Below, piece after piece: positions 53,543 to 63,451 of a stretch of DNA of 64,000 bases. The stretch comes from Rhodococcus sp. UNC23MFCrub1.1 (GTDB lineage: Bacteria; Actinomycetota; Actinomycetes; Mycobacteriales; Mycobacteriaceae). A program made the position numbers and the translations under genes. Where the stretch lies: contig NZ_JMLQ01000002.1 in the NCBI RefSeq assembly GCF_000686025.1, forward strand, positions 434,001 through 498,000, read 5' to 3'. Numbering within the stretch: the stretch's first letter is position 1; every line of letters starts with the position of its first letter. The notes under the pieces are model-generated. The model was not told where the DNA came from and made no database searches. It was given only the letters and a program-made list of their open reading frames with translations.

Positions 53543-53925
53543 CGCAGCGTCGCCCGGTATGCGAGCCACCCGCCGAGCTCACTGATGTCGGTGACATCCG
53601 AGCGGTCGAGCGCCTCACATCGCATGCGCATCGAGAGGGATCCACCCCCGTCGGCGAGCTCGATGACGCCGAGTTCCAGCTCCTCGGGTTCGCGAGGAAG
53701 GAGTTCTTCTCGGAGAACGTCGTACTCCACCTCGTACAGCTCACCGGGTACGGCGTGACCGCCGGAGGCCACGGGGTGCAGTCCGGGGAATTCGTCTCGC
53801 ACGGAAAAGAACTGGTACTTCGGTGCGGTGACCGCCGGGCCGAGCAGTCGCGCTCGGTGAAGGGCGTCGTTGAGCGTTCCTCCGGACATCGCCTGTCCGT
53901 TGACGAACATCGTGACCAGTGCCAT
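53539..53925 (-). CDS. allophanate-hydrolase-related protein (gamma-glutamylcyclotransferase-like fold)
   Basis: A 128-residue protein equal to the small C-terminal domain of allophanate hydrolases (AtzF type). It shows LVTMFVNGQAMSGG, then YQFFSVRDEFPGLHPV and GELYEVEYDVL. Stand-alone copies occur in clusters for hydantoin, ureide and barbiturate breakdown. The catalytic amidase domain is not present here, so it is not an allophanate hydrolase itself. It lies between the FAD oxidoreductase and the hydantoinase genes, overlapping the latter, and is clearly part of that operon. Confidence 0.85.
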   Translation of the reverse strand: MALVTMFVNGQAMSGGTLNDALHRARLLGPAVTAPKYQFFSVRDEFPGLHPVASGGHAVPGELYEVEYDVLREELLPREPEELELGVIELADGGGSLSMRMRCEALDRSDVTDISELGGWLAYRATLR

Positions 53926-53931
53926 GGGTGC

Positions 53932-55086
53932 CTACCTTCCGTGTTCCGCGAACGAGGTGAGTCGAGCCGGTGAGAATTCGCTGACGTCGATGTCCGGCAC
54001 TCGTCCGTGCACCATCGAGGTGAGCAGTTGCGCCCAGAGCGGCGCGAATGTGAACGAATAGGTGCCGCCGGCGACGTAGAACCCCGGTGCGCCGTCGACG
54101 GCACCGATGACCGGCATCTCGTCGGGCGTCGTCAGTACCGGGCCGGTCCACGTGTCGACGAGGGGGAGCGCCGCGAGGGAGGGGAGCAGTCGCTCGACCT
54201 GTGCGAGATTTCCGGTGGTGCTCTCGGGCAGGGACGACGCAGCGTCGGTGTCGTGGAACGTGCCGGCCGGCCACCCACCGCCGAGCACGAGGCGACCCCG
54301 CCTGTCCTGCTTGATCGACATGCCCTCACCGACGTGCTGCACGAGGACGTCGAGGGTGTGCGGGGGTGCGGCGAGTGCGTGCATCTGCAGTGACGTCGGC
54401 CGAAGGTCCAACGAGATGCCGGCCATCGACGCGATACCGGCCATCCACGGACCGGCGACGTCGATCACGGTGGGTGCGACCCACGTGGAGTCGGGAGTCG
54501 TCACCGTCCACAGGTCGCCGATTCGTTCCACACCCGTGACGGGAGAGTGCGACCGCAGGACGGCACCCTCGGCCTCGGCCTGACGTAGTGTTGCGGGCCC
54601 CGCGAGGTCAGGCTCCGCGAATCCGTCGAGGGGACACCAGGTCGCCGCTTGAATGCTGGGTCCCAGAGCCGGCAACAACCGGCGTGCCTCGGATCCGGTC
54701 AGCACCTCGGTGGGAATTCCCGCTATGCGTTCCCAGTCGTGTTTGGTCTCGAGTGCCTGTACCTGCTCGTCCGTCTCGGCGACCATGTATCCACCGCAGC
54801 GGTTGAGGCCGAGACCGGGAACGCTGTCGGCAAGGTCGTTCCACAGCGAGCTGGTGCGGTGCTGCAGCGGGAGGAGTCGTCGGACATCCACGGCCGCACC
54901 CTGGCCGGGACGTCGAGTGTGAATCGTTTGGATGTGGAGGTTGCCCGCGGTTGTCCCGGAGCCACCGGTGTTGGGTGCGGACCGGTCGAGCACGACGACG
55001 CGAGCGCCGGACCTCGTCAGTGCCAGGGCCGTCGCAGCGCCGACGATGCCGGCTCCGACGACGACCACGTCGACGTCAGACTGCAC
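53932..55086 (-). CDS. FAD-dependent oxidoreductase (DAO family)
   Basis: A 384-residue D-amino-acid-oxidase/sarcosine-oxidase-like flavoprotein. The dinucleotide motif GAGIVG (11-16) is followed by VVVLDRSAPNTGGSGT, the family's second FAD-binding turn; the C-terminal GFYVAGGTYSFTFAPLWAQL contacts flavin. It should oxidise the C-N bond of an amino acid or N-methylated amine. It overlaps the DapA-like gene by 11 bases and is followed within 6 bases by the allophanate-related gene, so the three are one transcript. Confidence 0.9.
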   Translation of the reverse strand: MQSDVDVVVVGAGIVGAATALALTRSGARVVVLDRSAPNTGGSGTTAGNLHIQTIHTRRPGQGAAVDVRRLLPLQHRTSSLWNDLADSVPGLGLNRCGGYMVAETDEQVQALETKHDWERIAGIPTEVLTGSEARRLLPALGPSIQAATWCPLDGFAEPDLAGPATLRQAEAEGAVLRSHSPVTGVERIGDLWTVTTPDSTWVAPTVIDVAGPWMAGIASMAGISLDLRPTSLQMHALAAPPHTLDVLVQHVGEGMSIKQDRRGRLVLGGGWPAGTFHDTDAASSLPESTTGNLAQVERLLPSLAALPLVDTWTGPVLTTPDEMPVIGAVDGAPGFYVAGGTYSFTFAPLWAQLLTSMVHGRVPDIDVSEFSPARLTSFAEHGR

Positions 55087-56038
55087 TGCCCACTCCTGCT
55101 GTCCGGGATGCCTCGGCGATTCCCGAGTCCTCGACGATCCGCGCCAGGTGGTCCAGCGTCGTCGGGTCCGTCACGGGCAACAGCGGTTCGCGCACGCTGC
55201 CGCCGGGCTGTTCGAGCAAGTTCATGACGGCCTTGAGCTGGGGAATTGGAGAGGCGTAGACGCCGCTGTAGTCGGGGTTGATCAGACGTCCGGACAGCGC
55301 GCGGTACCTGTCGGCCCAGGACCGCGCGGCGACCGCGTCGCGCGCAGCGACGGCACGGTAGAACGGCACGGCGAAGGGTGCGCCCACTCCGCCGCCGTCG
55401 ATGTTCCCGTCGCCACCCAGATCCAGCAACGCTGCGAGTCCGCGGTGGTGAAGGAAGCTGCCGAAGACTCGGACCGTGCCCGCCACCGCTTCGACGGTGT
55501 CGAGCATGGAGAGCCAATTGCCGGTGCTGTCCTTGACGGCCACCACGTTGTCGAGGGCTGCGAGCTCGGTGAACAGCCCGGGCAGAGTGCCCATGTCGAC
55601 AGCGACTCCACGCGGCCAGTTGTAGACCATGAACGGCAATGCCGTTGCGGTGCTGACGGATCGGTAGAAGGCGAGCAGTTCGTCCTTCGACGGATGAACG
55701 TAGGGCGGAGGTGTGGCCAGCACGCCGTCGGCGCCTGACGACTCGGCATGCCGCGCGAGTGCTGCGGAGTTGCGTGCGGTGTAGGCGCTGACGCCGATGA
55801 CGACGGGGAAGCGTCCGCGGACCGCGTCAATGGCGACATCGGCGACGGTGCGCCGCTCGGCGTCACTCTGGCTGAACCACTCGCCGGTGCTGCCGTTGAC
55901 GAGAACGCCGTCCACCTCGTGGTCGGCGTACAGGTTCATGAGAGAGGCCAGGGCATCCGTGTCGACTGCGCCGCCGGCGGTGAACGGGGTGGGTGCTGCG
56001 GGCCAGTAGCCGGACCAGGCGACGTCATCGCGGTTCAT
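55076..56038 (-). CDS. dihydrodipicolinate synthase/N-acetylneuraminate lyase-family aldolase
   Basis: A 320-residue class I aldolase. GSTGEW (49-54) binds the carboxylate of the keto-acid, Y139 in MVYNWP is the catalytic tyrosine and K169 in NVVAVKDSTGN forms the Schiff base. The surrounding operon, the LacI regulator and the ABC transporter suggest a catabolic aldolase rather than the lysine-pathway DapA. The frame is open upstream to 56473, but ATG 56038 is the natural start for the barrel. It is the first gene of the minus-strand operon. Confidence 0.92.
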   Translation of the reverse strand: MNRDDVAWSGYWPAAPTPFTAGGAVDTDALASLMNLYADHEVDGVLVNGSTGEWFSQSDAERRTVADVAIDAVRGRFPVVIGVSAYTARNSAALARHAESSGADGVLATPPPYVHPSKDELLAFYRSVSTATALPFMVYNWPRGVAVDMGTLPGLFTELAALDNVVAVKDSTGNWLSMLDTVEAVAGTVRVFGSFLHHRGLAALLDLGGDGNIDGGGVGAPFAVPFYRAVAARDAVAARSWADRYRALSGRLINPDYSGVYASPIPQLKAVMNLLEQPGGSVREPLLPVTDPTTLDHLARIVEDSGIAEASRTAGVGSAV

Positions 56039-56207
56039 GAATACCTTTCGTGCGGCGTGGAAGCCGGACTGGGTCGAATCGGTGGGATCGATTGCATAGA
56101 CTGCCGTCGGTGAAGACACATCGTCAAGCCGGAAACGCACTTGTAACGAGCGAGGCTCGGCGTGGGAGAGTCTGTGCACGATCGGCGACGAGGGGAGGTG
56201 AGGGTCG

Positions 56208-57221
56208 ATGACGGTCACTCTGGCTGACGTGGCTGCTGCCGCAGGAGTCTCGCGCAGCACGGCTTCCCGGGCCTTGAGCGGGTCGACGCTGATCTCGGCC
56301 GATACCCGACGGACCGTCGAGGAGGCGGCCCGAACGCTGGGGTACCGGCCCAACAGGGCCGCGAGTGCGCTGCGCTCCAACAAGTCGCATCTGGTCGGTC
56401 TCGTGATGAACAACCTCCTCAATGCGACGTTCCACACCGTGGCCGAAGTCGTCCACAAGAGGTGCTCGGACAACGGCTTTCAGGTTCTGCTGTGCATCAC
56501 CGATGCGGACCCGGCCCGCGAGCGAGACGTGCTCGCGATGCTCGGAGACCACGGAGTCGATGGGACCATCGTCATCGGGAGTGGTCGCAGCGCAGTCGAA
56601 TCCAATGCTCTGCTGGCCCAGGGCCGGGCTGTGGTGAACGTGATCAGGTCTGTCCGTGGGAGCGCCGCACCCACCGTCCTTGCCGACGACCTGGACGGCG
56701 CGCGCGATGCGACGGCGCATCTCCTCGACCTGGGTCACCGACGCATCGGCTACATCGGCGGTCTCGAGGACGCCACCTCCGGCCGGGAGCGGTTCGAGGG
56801 CTACCGCTCGGCACTGGCGGACCACGGCATCGAGGTCGACCCGTCGCTGGTCCGGAAAGGGCCGTTCACCACGGAATTCGGTGTCGCAGCGGTCGATTCG
56901 CTGCTCGACGAGCCGTCCGGCATGACCGCGCTCTACGCGGCGAACCACGAGGCCGTGTTTGGGATTCTGCCGACACTCGTCGGACGAGGCGTGTCGGTGC
57001 CCAGCGACCTGTCGCTGATCTGCCATGAGGACATGCCGTGGCTCTCGTTGTGGCACCCGGCCGTGACCGTCGTCGACAACGGTGCCTCACAGCTCGCCAA
57101 CGTCGCGATGGATCTCCTGTTCCAGCAGATGAGCGAGCCGTCGAAGCCGGACGGCCGCACGTACCGGATCGGCGCCCGATTGGTCGAGCGCGCGTCGTGT
57201 GCGCCTGTCGTGAACTCGTGA
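56208..57221 (+). CDS. LacI-family transcriptional regulator
   Basis: A 337-residue regulator with an N-terminal helix-turn-helix (TLADVAAAAGVSRSTASRAL, 4-23), hinge helix, and the effector-binding domain (HLVGLVMNNLLNATFH...). It is divergent from the DapA-like operon (169 bases between starts) and is followed by a polar amino-acid-type ABC transporter, so it probably controls both. The preceding intergenic region does not show the GGAAAGCGCATTCC-type site, so this regulator has its own operator. Confidence 0.92.
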   Translation: MTVTLADVAAAAGVSRSTASRALSGSTLISADTRRTVEEAARTLGYRPNRAASALRSNKSHLVGLVMNNLLNATFHTVAEVVHKRCSDNGFQVLLCITDADPARERDVLAMLGDHGVDGTIVIGSGRSAVESNALLAQGRAVVNVIRSVRGSAAPTVLADDLDGARDATAHLLDLGHRRIGYIGGLEDATSGRERFEGYRSALADHGIEVDPSLVRKGPFTTEFGVAAVDSLLDEPSGMTALYAANHEAVFGILPTLVGRGVSVPSDLSLICHEDMPWLSLWHPAVTVVDNGASQLANVAMDLLFQQMSEPSKPDGRTYRIGARLVERASCAPVVNS

Positions 57222-57229
57222 TTCACGAG
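57215..57229. promoter_or_regulatory. 15-base palindrome at the end of the LacI gene
   Basis: CTCGTGA-T-TCACGAG is a perfect inverted repeat that includes the LacI stop codon. It lies 162 bases before the binding-protein gene. It could be an operator for the transporter operon or a weak terminator. Confidence 0.45.
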
Positions 57230-57236
57230 GGCCGAC

Positions 57237-57286
57237 GTTAACTTTCGTTGAAACACGTGTCGTCCGTGTTAACCACGTTGACGTGT
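57237..57286 (+). promoter_or_regulatory. tandem GTTAAC/CGTTGA repeats upstream of the ABC transporter genes
   Basis: The pattern GTTAAC, 2-3 bases, CGTTGA, then CGTGT occurs twice in the same direction, at 57237-57260 and 57268-57286, about 105 bases before the binding-protein start. Two half-sites on the same face, about three helical turns apart (31 bases), suggest an activator or repressor site. GTTAAC also resembles the core bound by many LacI members. Confidence 0.45.
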
Positions 57287-57390
57287 TCGAGGGAACTCTG
57301 CGATGGTTCATGCAATCGATCCCATCGAGGTCGATCATCCCGATCCAGACAGTCGCTGCGAACAGCAGTCGACACCGAAAGGTCTCTCCT

Positions 57391-58251
57391 ATGCGCACGC
57401 TCATCGGAATTGCCGCCGCCGGCGTCCTGACCCTCGGCCTCGTCGGGTGCGGCTCCTCGTCGGAGCAGGATGCCGCGCCGACGGACTGCACGCCGACTCT
57501 CGGCGCAGCCGATCTCGCCGAGGAGGGCTCGCTGACCATGGCCACGAATGCCACCCTCCCGCCCATGCAGTACGTCGACGCCGACGGAGAAGTGATCGGC
57601 ATGCGGGTCGACCTCGGCAAAGAAATCGCCAAGCGACTCTGCCTGACGCCGAAGTTCGTCAACATCGAGTTCGAGGCTCAGATCCCCGGGGTGCAGAGTG
57701 GTCGGTGGGACATGATCGACACCGGCATGTTCTACACACCCGAGCGCGCCGAGACCATCGATCTGGTGCCGTACGAGGTTCAGGCCGTGTCGATCTCGGT
57801 TCCGTCGGGCAATCCCGAGGGCATCAGCACGGTGGACGATCTCGCCGGCAAGACGGTCGGTGTGGAAGCGCCCGGATACGAATTCGACACTCTCACCGCG
57901 CTGTCCGAACAGTTCGCGACAGAGGGCAAGGCACCGCTGACCGTGCAGACGTTCAAGACGAATGCCGATGCCTATCAAGCACTCTCGGCAGGACAGCTCG
58001 ACGGAACGTCGATCGTCGAGTCGGTCACCTCGTTCTACCAGGAGGACGGCCGCTTCGAGACCGCCATCGGTGGCATCAACGAGGCGCCCCTCGCCATGGG
58101 CTTCGCGAAGGGCAGCAAGTCCGCCGGTGAGGTCGCTCGCGTCCTGTCCGAGATGCGCGACGACGGCTACCTGCCGGACCTGTTCGAGCAGTACGACGTC
58201 AGCGGGTACGAGGGTGACATCGCCGTCAGCACCGGCCTGCTCGAGAGCTGA
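57391..58251 (+). CDS. ABC transporter substrate-binding lipoprotein, polar amino-acid type
   Basis: A 286-residue lipoprotein: lipobox LGLVGC (C20), a short linker and a SBP_bac_3 fold. Typical features are [20 protein letters not shown] (ligand contacts), GKEIAKRL and [16 protein letters not shown]. The frame is open upstream; ATG 57391 after GAAAGG starts a proper signal peptide. Together with the next two genes it forms a complete histidine/glutamine-type uptake system. Given the operon opposite, the ligand may be the amino acid or ureide that the hydantoinase cluster degrades, but this is inferred. Confidence 0.92.
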   Translation: MRTLIGIAAAGVLTLGLVGCGSSSEQDAAPTDCTPTLGAADLAEEGSLTMATNATLPPMQYVDADGEVIGMRVDLGKEIAKRLCLTPKFVNIEFEAQIPGVQSGRWDMIDTGMFYTPERAETIDLVPYEVQAVSISVPSGNPEGISTVDDLAGKTVGVEAPGYEFDTLTALSEQFATEGKAPLTVQTFKTNADAYQALSAGQLDGTSIVESVTSFYQEDGRFETAIGGINEAPLAMGFAKGSKSAGEVARVLSEMRDDGYLPDLFEQYDVSGYEGDIAVSTGLLES

Positions 58252-58262
58252 GAGGCTCCGAC

Positions 58263-59003
58263 ATGTGGTCGTGGGACGCGTTCTTCTCCATCCTCACCAG
58301 TACGCAGCTGCTGGAGGGCGCCTGGGTGACCATCTGGCTCACCGTGGTCAGCATGATCCTGGGGCTGGTGTTGGCGGTGGTCGTCGCGGTCGCCCGGTCG
58401 TCGAAGTTCCTGCCGTTTCGTGCGGTATCGGGGTTCTATGTCTGGCTGATGCGAGGGACCCCGCTGCTCGTGCAACTCGTCATCATCTACACCGGGCTGC
58501 CCCAGGTCGGCATCAAGCTCGGAGTCATCGAGGCGGCGCTGCTCGGACTGGTGCTGAACGAAGCTGCCTACCTGTCCGAGATCGTGCGATCCGGACTGCT
58601 GTCCGTCCCGACGGGACAGACGGAAGCGGCACGTGCGCTGGGGATGTCGCCGACCAAGGTGTTCCGCGTCGTCGTGCTGCCCCAGGCGCTGCGCGTCATG
58701 ATCCCTCCGCTCGGCAACAGCTTCAACGGCCTGCTGAAGACGACGACGCTCGTCTCGGTGATCTCTGTCCAGGAGTTGTTGCGCCGCACGCAGTTCCTGG
58801 TCCAGGTGAACTTCAGGGTGCTCGAGGGGCTGTGCGCAGCAGCGCTCTACTTCCTCCTGCTGACCACGCTCTGGGGTCTGATCCAGAAGCGCCTGGAAGT
58901 ACGAGCCGGACGTGGATACGACAGGAACTACCGCCGCAAAGGGAGAACCGACATGGCAGCGCTCGACGACAGTGTCATCGACGCGGAGGCGGTGAACAGA
59001 TGA
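58263..59003 (+). CDS. ABC transporter permease, polar amino-acid type
   Basis: A 246-residue permease of HisM/GlnP type with about five transmembrane segments. The signature [17 protein letters not shown] and the EAA loop [20 protein letters not shown] are both intact. The basic C-terminal tail of some 40 residues is longer than average. It follows the binding-protein gene by 11 bases and overlaps the ATPase gene (ATGA). A single permease gene suggests a homodimeric channel. Confidence 0.93.
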   Translation: MWSWDAFFSILTSTQLLEGAWVTIWLTVVSMILGLVLAVVVAVARSSKFLPFRAVSGFYVWLMRGTPLLVQLVIIYTGLPQVGIKLGVIEAALLGLVLNEAAYLSEIVRSGLLSVPTGQTEAARALGMSPTKVFRVVVLPQALRVMIPPLGNSFNGLLKTTTLVSVISVQELLRRTQFLVQVNFRVLEGLCAAALYFLLLTTLWGLIQKRLEVRAGRGYDRNYRRKGRTDMAALDDSVIDAEAVNR

Positions 59004-59779
59004 CCGATCAGGCGATCGCGAACCTGACGATGATCGACGTTCAGGACATGACCAAGGCGTTCAACGATCTCGTGGTGCTCGACGGCATCGACTTCCGCGT
59101 CGCCAAGGGCGAGGTGGTGCTTCTCCTCGGGCCGTCGGGAAGCGGGAAGAGCACGTTGCTCCGCACACTCAACTGCCTCGAGACAATCGAGTCGGGGACG
59201 GTCCGGGTGTGCGGGGAACTGATGGGGTTCTCCGACGACGGCAAGCGGACACCGCTGTCCGAGGCGAACATCGCCCGGCAGCGCCACTACACGGGGATGG
59301 TGTTCCAGAACTTCAACCTGTTCCCGATGATGACGGCGCTCGACAACGTGGCCGCCGGCCCACGGCACGTGCTCGGAACCCCCAAGGACAAGGCGCGAGC
59401 GCAGGCTCAGGAGCTGCTCACACTCGTCGGACTTGGTGACAAGAGTGAGAACTACCCGTCTCAGCTCTCCGGCGGTCAACAGCAGCGGGTGGCCATCGCG
59501 CGAGCGCTCGCGATGAAGCCCGAGGTCATGCTGTTCGACGAGCCGACCTCGGCGCTGGATCCCGAGATGGTCAAGGAGGTCCTCGACGTCATGCTGCGAC
59601 TGCGCGACGAGGGGATGACCATGGTCGTGGTGAGTCACGAGATGGGGTTCGCGCGAGCAGCTGCCGATCGCGTGGTCTTCATGAGCGACGGGCGCATCGT
59701 CGAGGATGCGGAGCCGAGTGAGTTCTTCGACAATCCGCGCAACGAACGCACGAAGCAGTTCCTGAGTCGAATGCTGTGA
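59000..59779 (+). CDS. ABC transporter ATP-binding protein, polar amino-acid type
   Basis: A 259-residue ATPase of the GlnQ/HisP group with Walker [10 protein letters not shown] (44-52), Q-loop [17 protein letters not shown], signature LSGGQQQR, Walker [15 protein letters not shown] and H-loop VSHEMGF. The frame is open far upstream, but ATG 59000 overlaps the permease stop and gives the standard start. It completes the three-gene uptake operon; a short hairpin follows the stop. Confidence 0.95.
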   Translation: MTDQAIANLTMIDVQDMTKAFNDLVVLDGIDFRVAKGEVVLLLGPSGSGKSTLLRTLNCLETIESGTVRVCGELMGFSDDGKRTPLSEANIARQRHYTGMVFQNFNLFPMMTALDNVAAGPRHVLGTPKDKARAQAQELLTLVGLGDKSENYPSQLSGGQQQRVAIARALAMKPEVMLFDEPTSALDPEMVKEVLDVMLRLRDEGMTMVVVSHEMGFARAAADRVVFMSDGRIVEDAEPSEFFDNPRNERTKQFLSRML

Positions 59780-59782
59780 GTC

Positions 59783-59808
59783 ACCGGCGCCCGACCTCCG
59801 CCGCCGGT
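59783..59808 (+). terminator. possible hairpin terminator after the ABC operon
   Basis: A 7-bp stem (ACCGGCG and CGCCGGT) with a 12-base loop starts 3 bases after the ATPase stop codon. There is no U-run. It is shorter than the isocitrate dehydrogenase terminator, so the call is tentative. Confidence 0.4.
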
Positions 59809-60001
59809 CACGGTAGGTTACTCACCGGTAGCCTCCCGGACCTCCGGTGGAAGATCGTCGGCGCAGGTCAGGTTATGTCTCGAGACACATCGAGCCCGCT
59901 GGACCGGGGTCGCCACAACACAGCCCTGCACGACTAAAGTTGTCTCCGAGCCCACAAGGACAGACGACGTCGAGCAGACGGAAAACGAGGCAAGACCTGC
60001 A

Positions 60002-62236
60002 ATGACTGAGAAAAAGCCGACCATCATCTACACCCTGACCGACGAGGCGCCCATGCTGGCGACTCACGCGTTCCTGCCGGTCATCCGCACTTTCGCCAGC
60101 GCAGCCGGGATCGAGGTGGAGTCGAGCGACATCTCCGTTGCCAGTCGCATCCTCGCCGAGTTCCCTGACTACCTGGACGAGGATCAGCGGGTGCCGGACA
60201 ACTTGGCCGAGCTGGGCAAGCTGACCCAGCTGCCCGACACGAACATCATCAAGCTCCCCAACATCAGTGCCTCGGTACCGCAGCTGCACGCCGCGATCAA
60301 GGAACTGCAGGACAAGGGCTACAAGATCCCCGACTTCCCGGGCAACCCGAAGACGGACGAGGAGCGGGAGATCCGCGACCGCTACACCAAGTGCCTAGGT
60401 AGCGCCGTCAACCCGGTTCTCCGTGAGGGCAACTCCGACCGCCGCGCGCCGAAGGCCGTGAAGGAGTACGCGCGCAAGCACCCGCACAGCATGACCGAGT
60501 GGTCGCCGGCGTCGCGCACGCATGTCGCGCACATGCGCGAGGGCGATTTCTACCACGGTGAGAAGTCGATGACCGTCGAGGGCGACCGCGACGTGCGGAT
60601 GGAGCTCGAGACGAAGAGCGGCAAGACCGTCGTCCTGAAGCCGAAGGTCTCGCTGACCGACGGCGACGTCATCGACAGCATGTTCATGAGCGCCAAGGCG
60701 CTGGACAAGTTCTACGAAGAGCAGATGCAGGACGCCTACGAGACCGGCGTCATGTTCTCCCTGCACGTCAAGGCCACGATGATGCGGGTCTCGCACCCCA
60801 TCGTCTTCGGTCACGCGGTGCGCGTCTTCTACAAGGATGCCTTCGCCAAGCACAACGAGCTGTTCGAAGAGCTCGGCGTCAACGTCAACAACGGCCTCTC
60901 CGATCTCTACAGTAAGATCGACACCCTCCCGGCGTCGAAGCGCGACGAGATCGTCGAGGATCTGCACAAGTGCCACGAGCACCGGCCCGAGCTGGCCATG
61001 GTCGACTCGGCACGCGGCATCTCGAACTTCCACTCGCCCAGCGACGTCATCGTCGACGCCTCCATGCCCGCGATGATTCGCGCCGGCGGCAAGATGTGGG
61101 GAGCCGACGGTCGTCCCAAGGACACCAAGGCCGTCAACCCGGAGTCGACCTTCTCCCGCATCTACCAGGAGATGGTGAACTTCTGTAAGACGAACGGCCA
61201 GTTCGACCCGACGACCATGGGCACCGTTCCCAATGTCGGCCTCATGGCGCAGAAGGCCGAGGAGTACGGCTCCCACGACAAGACGTTCGAGATCGAAGAG
61301 GACGCCGTCGCGAACATCGTCGACGTGGCGACCGGCGAGGTCATGCTCACGCAGAACGTGGAGAAGGGCGACATCTGGCGCCTCTGCATCGTCAAGGATG
61401 CGCCGATCCAGGACTGGGTCAAGCTCGCCGTGAACCGTGCGCGTGACTCCGGGATGCCGGTGCTCTTCTGGCTCGACCCGTACCGCCCCCACGAGAACGA
61501 GCTGATCAAGAAGGTGCGCACGTACCTGAAGGATCACGACACCGAGGGCCTCGACATCCAGATCATGTCGCAGGTCCGCGCGATGCGGTACACGCTCGAG
61601 CGCGTCGTCCGCGGTCTGGACACCATCTCCGCGACCGGCAACATCCTCCGCGACTACCTCACGGACCTGTTCCCGATCCTCGAGCTCGGCACCAGCGCCA
61701 AGATGCTCTCCATCGTTCCCTTGATGGCTGGCGGCGGACTGTACGAGACGGGTGCCGGCGGTTCCGCGCCGAAGCATGTCAAGCAGCTCATCGAGGAGAA
61801 CCACCTCCGCTGGGACTCGCTCGGTGAGTTCCTCGCGCTGGCCGTGAGCCTCGAAGACCTGGGCAAGAAGACCGGCGGCAAGGCGAACGTCCTGGGCAAG
61901 GCCCTCGACGCCGCGACCGGCAAGCTGCTCGAGGAGAACAAGGGCCCGTCGCGCACCACCGGCGAGCTCGACAACCGCGGCAGCCAGTTCTACCTGGCCA
62001 AGTTCTGGGCGCAGGAGCTGGCGAACCAGACCGAGGACGAGGAGCTGGCGAAGCACTTCGCGCCGCTCGCCAAGACGCTGGCCGATCAGGAAGAGGCCAT
62101 CGTCAAGGAGCTCGGCGACGCGCAGGGTGAGCCCGTCGACATCGGCGGGTACTACTACCCGGATCCCGAGAAGGCGACCTCGATCATGCGTCCGAGCAAG
62201 ACGTTCAACGATGCGTTGGAGTCTGCGACCACGTAG
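60002..62236 (+). CDS. icd: NADP-dependent isocitrate dehydrogenase, monomeric type
   Basis: A 744-residue protein of the monomeric IDH family (about 740 residues), which converts isocitrate to 2-oxoglutarate and CO2 with NADP+ in the TCA cycle. Recognisable segments are the N-terminal [38 protein letters not shown] in the substrate-binding region, [12 protein letters not shown], and [20 protein letters not shown] plus [14 protein letters not shown] near the cofactor site. A GAGG lies about 11 bases before ATG 60002. The gene stands alone, with 222 bases upstream and a strong terminator after it. No odd residues were noticed. Confidence 0.97.
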   Translation: MTEKKPTIIYTLTDEAPMLATHAFLPVIRTFASAAGIEVESSDISVASRILAEFPDYLDEDQRVPDNLAELGKLTQLPDTNIIKLPNISASVPQLHAAIKELQDKGYKIPDFPGNPKTDEEREIRDRYTKCLGSAVNPVLREGNSDRRAPKAVKEYARKHPHSMTEWSPASRTHVAHMREGDFYHGEKSMTVEGDRDVRMELETKSGKTVVLKPKVSLTDGDVIDSMFMSAKALDKFYEEQMQDAYETGVMFSLHVKATMMRVSHPIVFGHAVRVFYKDAFAKHNELFEELGVNVNNGLSDLYSKIDTLPASKRDEIVEDLHKCHEHRPELAMVDSARGISNFHSPSDVIVDASMPAMIRAGGKMWGADGRPKDTKAVNPESTFSRIYQEMVNFCKTNGQFDPTTMGTVPNVGLMAQKAEEYGSHDKTFEIEEDAVANIVDVATGEVMLTQNVEKGDIWRLCIVKDAPIQDWVKLAVNRARDSGMPVLFWLDPYRPHENELIKKVRTYLKDHDTEGLDIQIMSQVRAMRYTLERVVRGLDTISATGNILRDYLTDLFPILELGTSAKMLSIVPLMAGGGLYETGAGGSAPKHVKQLIEENHLRWDSLGEFLALAVSLEDLGKKTGGKANVLGKALDAATGKLLEENKGPSRTTGELDNRGSQFYLAKFWAQELANQTEDEELAKHFAPLAKTLADQEEAIVKELGDAQGEPVDIGGYYYPDPEKATSIMRPSKTFNDALESATT

Positions 62237-62246
62237 TTCTCGACCA

Positions 62247-62281
62247 TCTGGCCCATGCACGCGCGTCGTGCATGGGCCAGA
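62247..62281 (+). terminator. strong hairpin terminator after icd
   Basis: A perfect 15-bp stem (arms 62247-62261 and 62267-62281, core TGGCCCATGCACG) with a 5-base loop, starting 10 bases beyond the icd stop and followed by GTTGTCT. This is the clearest terminator in the window. Confidence 0.9.
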
Positions 62282-62288
62282 GTTGTCT

Positions 62289-62332
62289 GTGGACTTTGGG
62301 CCCCGGAATCCGGGGTCTGATGTCCACGATCA
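62289..62332. repeat. 44-nt hairpin repeat, copy A
   Basis: The layout is GTGGAC, 6 bases, CCCCGG, AAT, CCGGGG, 6 bases, GTCCAC, GATCA. The outer arms (62289-62294 and 62322-62327) and the inner arms (62301-62306 and 62310-62315) pair around a symmetrical internal loop. A second copy in the same orientation lies at 63452-63495; 34 of 44 positions agree, and all paired positions but one are conserved. The stop codon of the gene between the copies lies in the closing GATCA of this copy. Confidence 0.75.
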
Positions 62333-63391
62333 GGATCGACGCTCGAGATCCGCCGGCGTCGACGTGTCGAGACGACGACGATCGAGCGCCTCGATAAGTG
62401 CCGGCGCGTGAGAGTCCGGAACACAGAACTGTCCGTTCACCGGGACGATCAGTCCGAGGTCGACCATGGTTGCCAGTCGCACGAACACCCACGCGCTGAC
62501 TTTCTCGATGTCGGTGTCGATGCCCGCGTCGAAAGCTTCGCCGTCATGGGCTGGGTCGTCGACCAGGGAGCGGACGAGGATGAACCACAGCGCCGCGCAG
62601 GCTGCGGCTATCTCCCGCTGCGGCGAGGCGTTCAGTGCGACAACGGGTTCCAAGCACGCGATGTAAGCCTCGATGAGACTTCGGCGTCGCCACTCCTCGC
62701 TCGGTGCCGAGAGCCAGTGATCGAACGCGTCTCCTGCTCGAAGTGTTCGATCCTCGTTGCGCAGGACGCCCACTCCCAACGCGGTCGCGATAACCACCTG
62801 GTACGTCACCGTCGACAGCAGTTCGCTGAGGGTGTCGCCTTCACCGGTCGGGCCGAGGGCGTCTCGAAGCTGCCTGCTCGAGCGCGGGTGTGCGAAGCAG
62901 GGGTCGGGAACGCTGCCGTTGTCTTCGCACCAGGCAGCAACCCGCCGGACGTGAGACGTCAGGGTGGTCGGACCGAGGGGTGCCGGGCGACGTCGCGGGA
63001 CCGGTGCCATGCGTGGCGGGGAAACCCCGACCATCTCCGCGAGGTCGTTTGTCTGGGTCGTCGAAACACGTTCTTCTACAAAGAATCTCGCGAAGAGATC
63101 GAGCGCATCGACAGTGTCGTCGGGTGACCACGGTGTGTGTCCGCAGTCGTCGGCGTACACGTCTGTGTCGAACAACTCCAGTGGTATGTCGGATCCCGCG
63201 ACCAGGATGTCGTGTTCGCGCCTGGATCGGTCGACTGCCATCGCCGTCGAATATGCCGCCAACGGGTCTGTGGTGCAGCCCGAGTTCACCAACCATTCGG
63301 CGAAACGTTTCAGCACGTCGTGCCAGCACAATGCCGGCCGTCTTTGCGCGGTGCGCTTTTCGGCCTTGGCCCTACGTTGGCTCTTACTCAT
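62330..63391 (-). CDS. hypothetical protein, 353 residues, between two hairpin repeats
   Basis: No family recognised. The protein has a basic N-terminus (KSQRRAKAEKRTAQRRP), is soluble and largely helical, and ends in an alternating segment (SAWVFVRLATMVDLGLIVPVNGQFCVP) that could be a winged-helix-like module. There are no cysteine pairs or obvious catalytic motifs. ATG 63391 is chosen; the longer frame to 63523 would translate through the hairpin repeat. The gene is flanked by two direct copies of a 44-nt hairpin, one overlapping its stop and the other 61 bases before its start, so it might be a small mobile unit. Confidence 0.65.
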   Translation of the reverse strand: MSKSQRRAKAEKRTAQRRPALCWHDVLKRFAEWLVNSGCTTDPLAAYSTAMAVDRSRREHDILVAGSDIPLELFDTDVYADDCGHTPWSPDDTVDALDLFARFFVEERVSTTQTNDLAEMVGVSPPRMAPVPRRRPAPLGPTTLTSHVRRVAAWCEDNGSVPDPCFAHPRSSRQLRDALGPTGEGDTLSELLSTVTYQVVIATALGVGVLRNEDRTLRAGDAFDHWLSAPSEEWRRRSLIEAYIACLEPVVALNASPQREIAAACAALWFILVRSLVDDPAHDGEAFDAGIDTDIEKVSAWVFVRLATMVDLGLIVPVNGQFCVPDSHAPALIEALDRRRLDTSTPADLERRS

Positions 63392-63451
63392 CAGGTCCCC
63401 CCCAGGATCGTGTGCTCGGAGAGTACGGCCGGCGTACGACAGGACCTGATA

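Noticed and set aside
60395..62260. 621-codon open frame antisense to isocitrate dehydrogenase
   Set aside because: It mirrors the icd codons; its protein is rich in Arg, Leu, Val and Asp from high-GC third positions and matches no family. The icd gene is certain.
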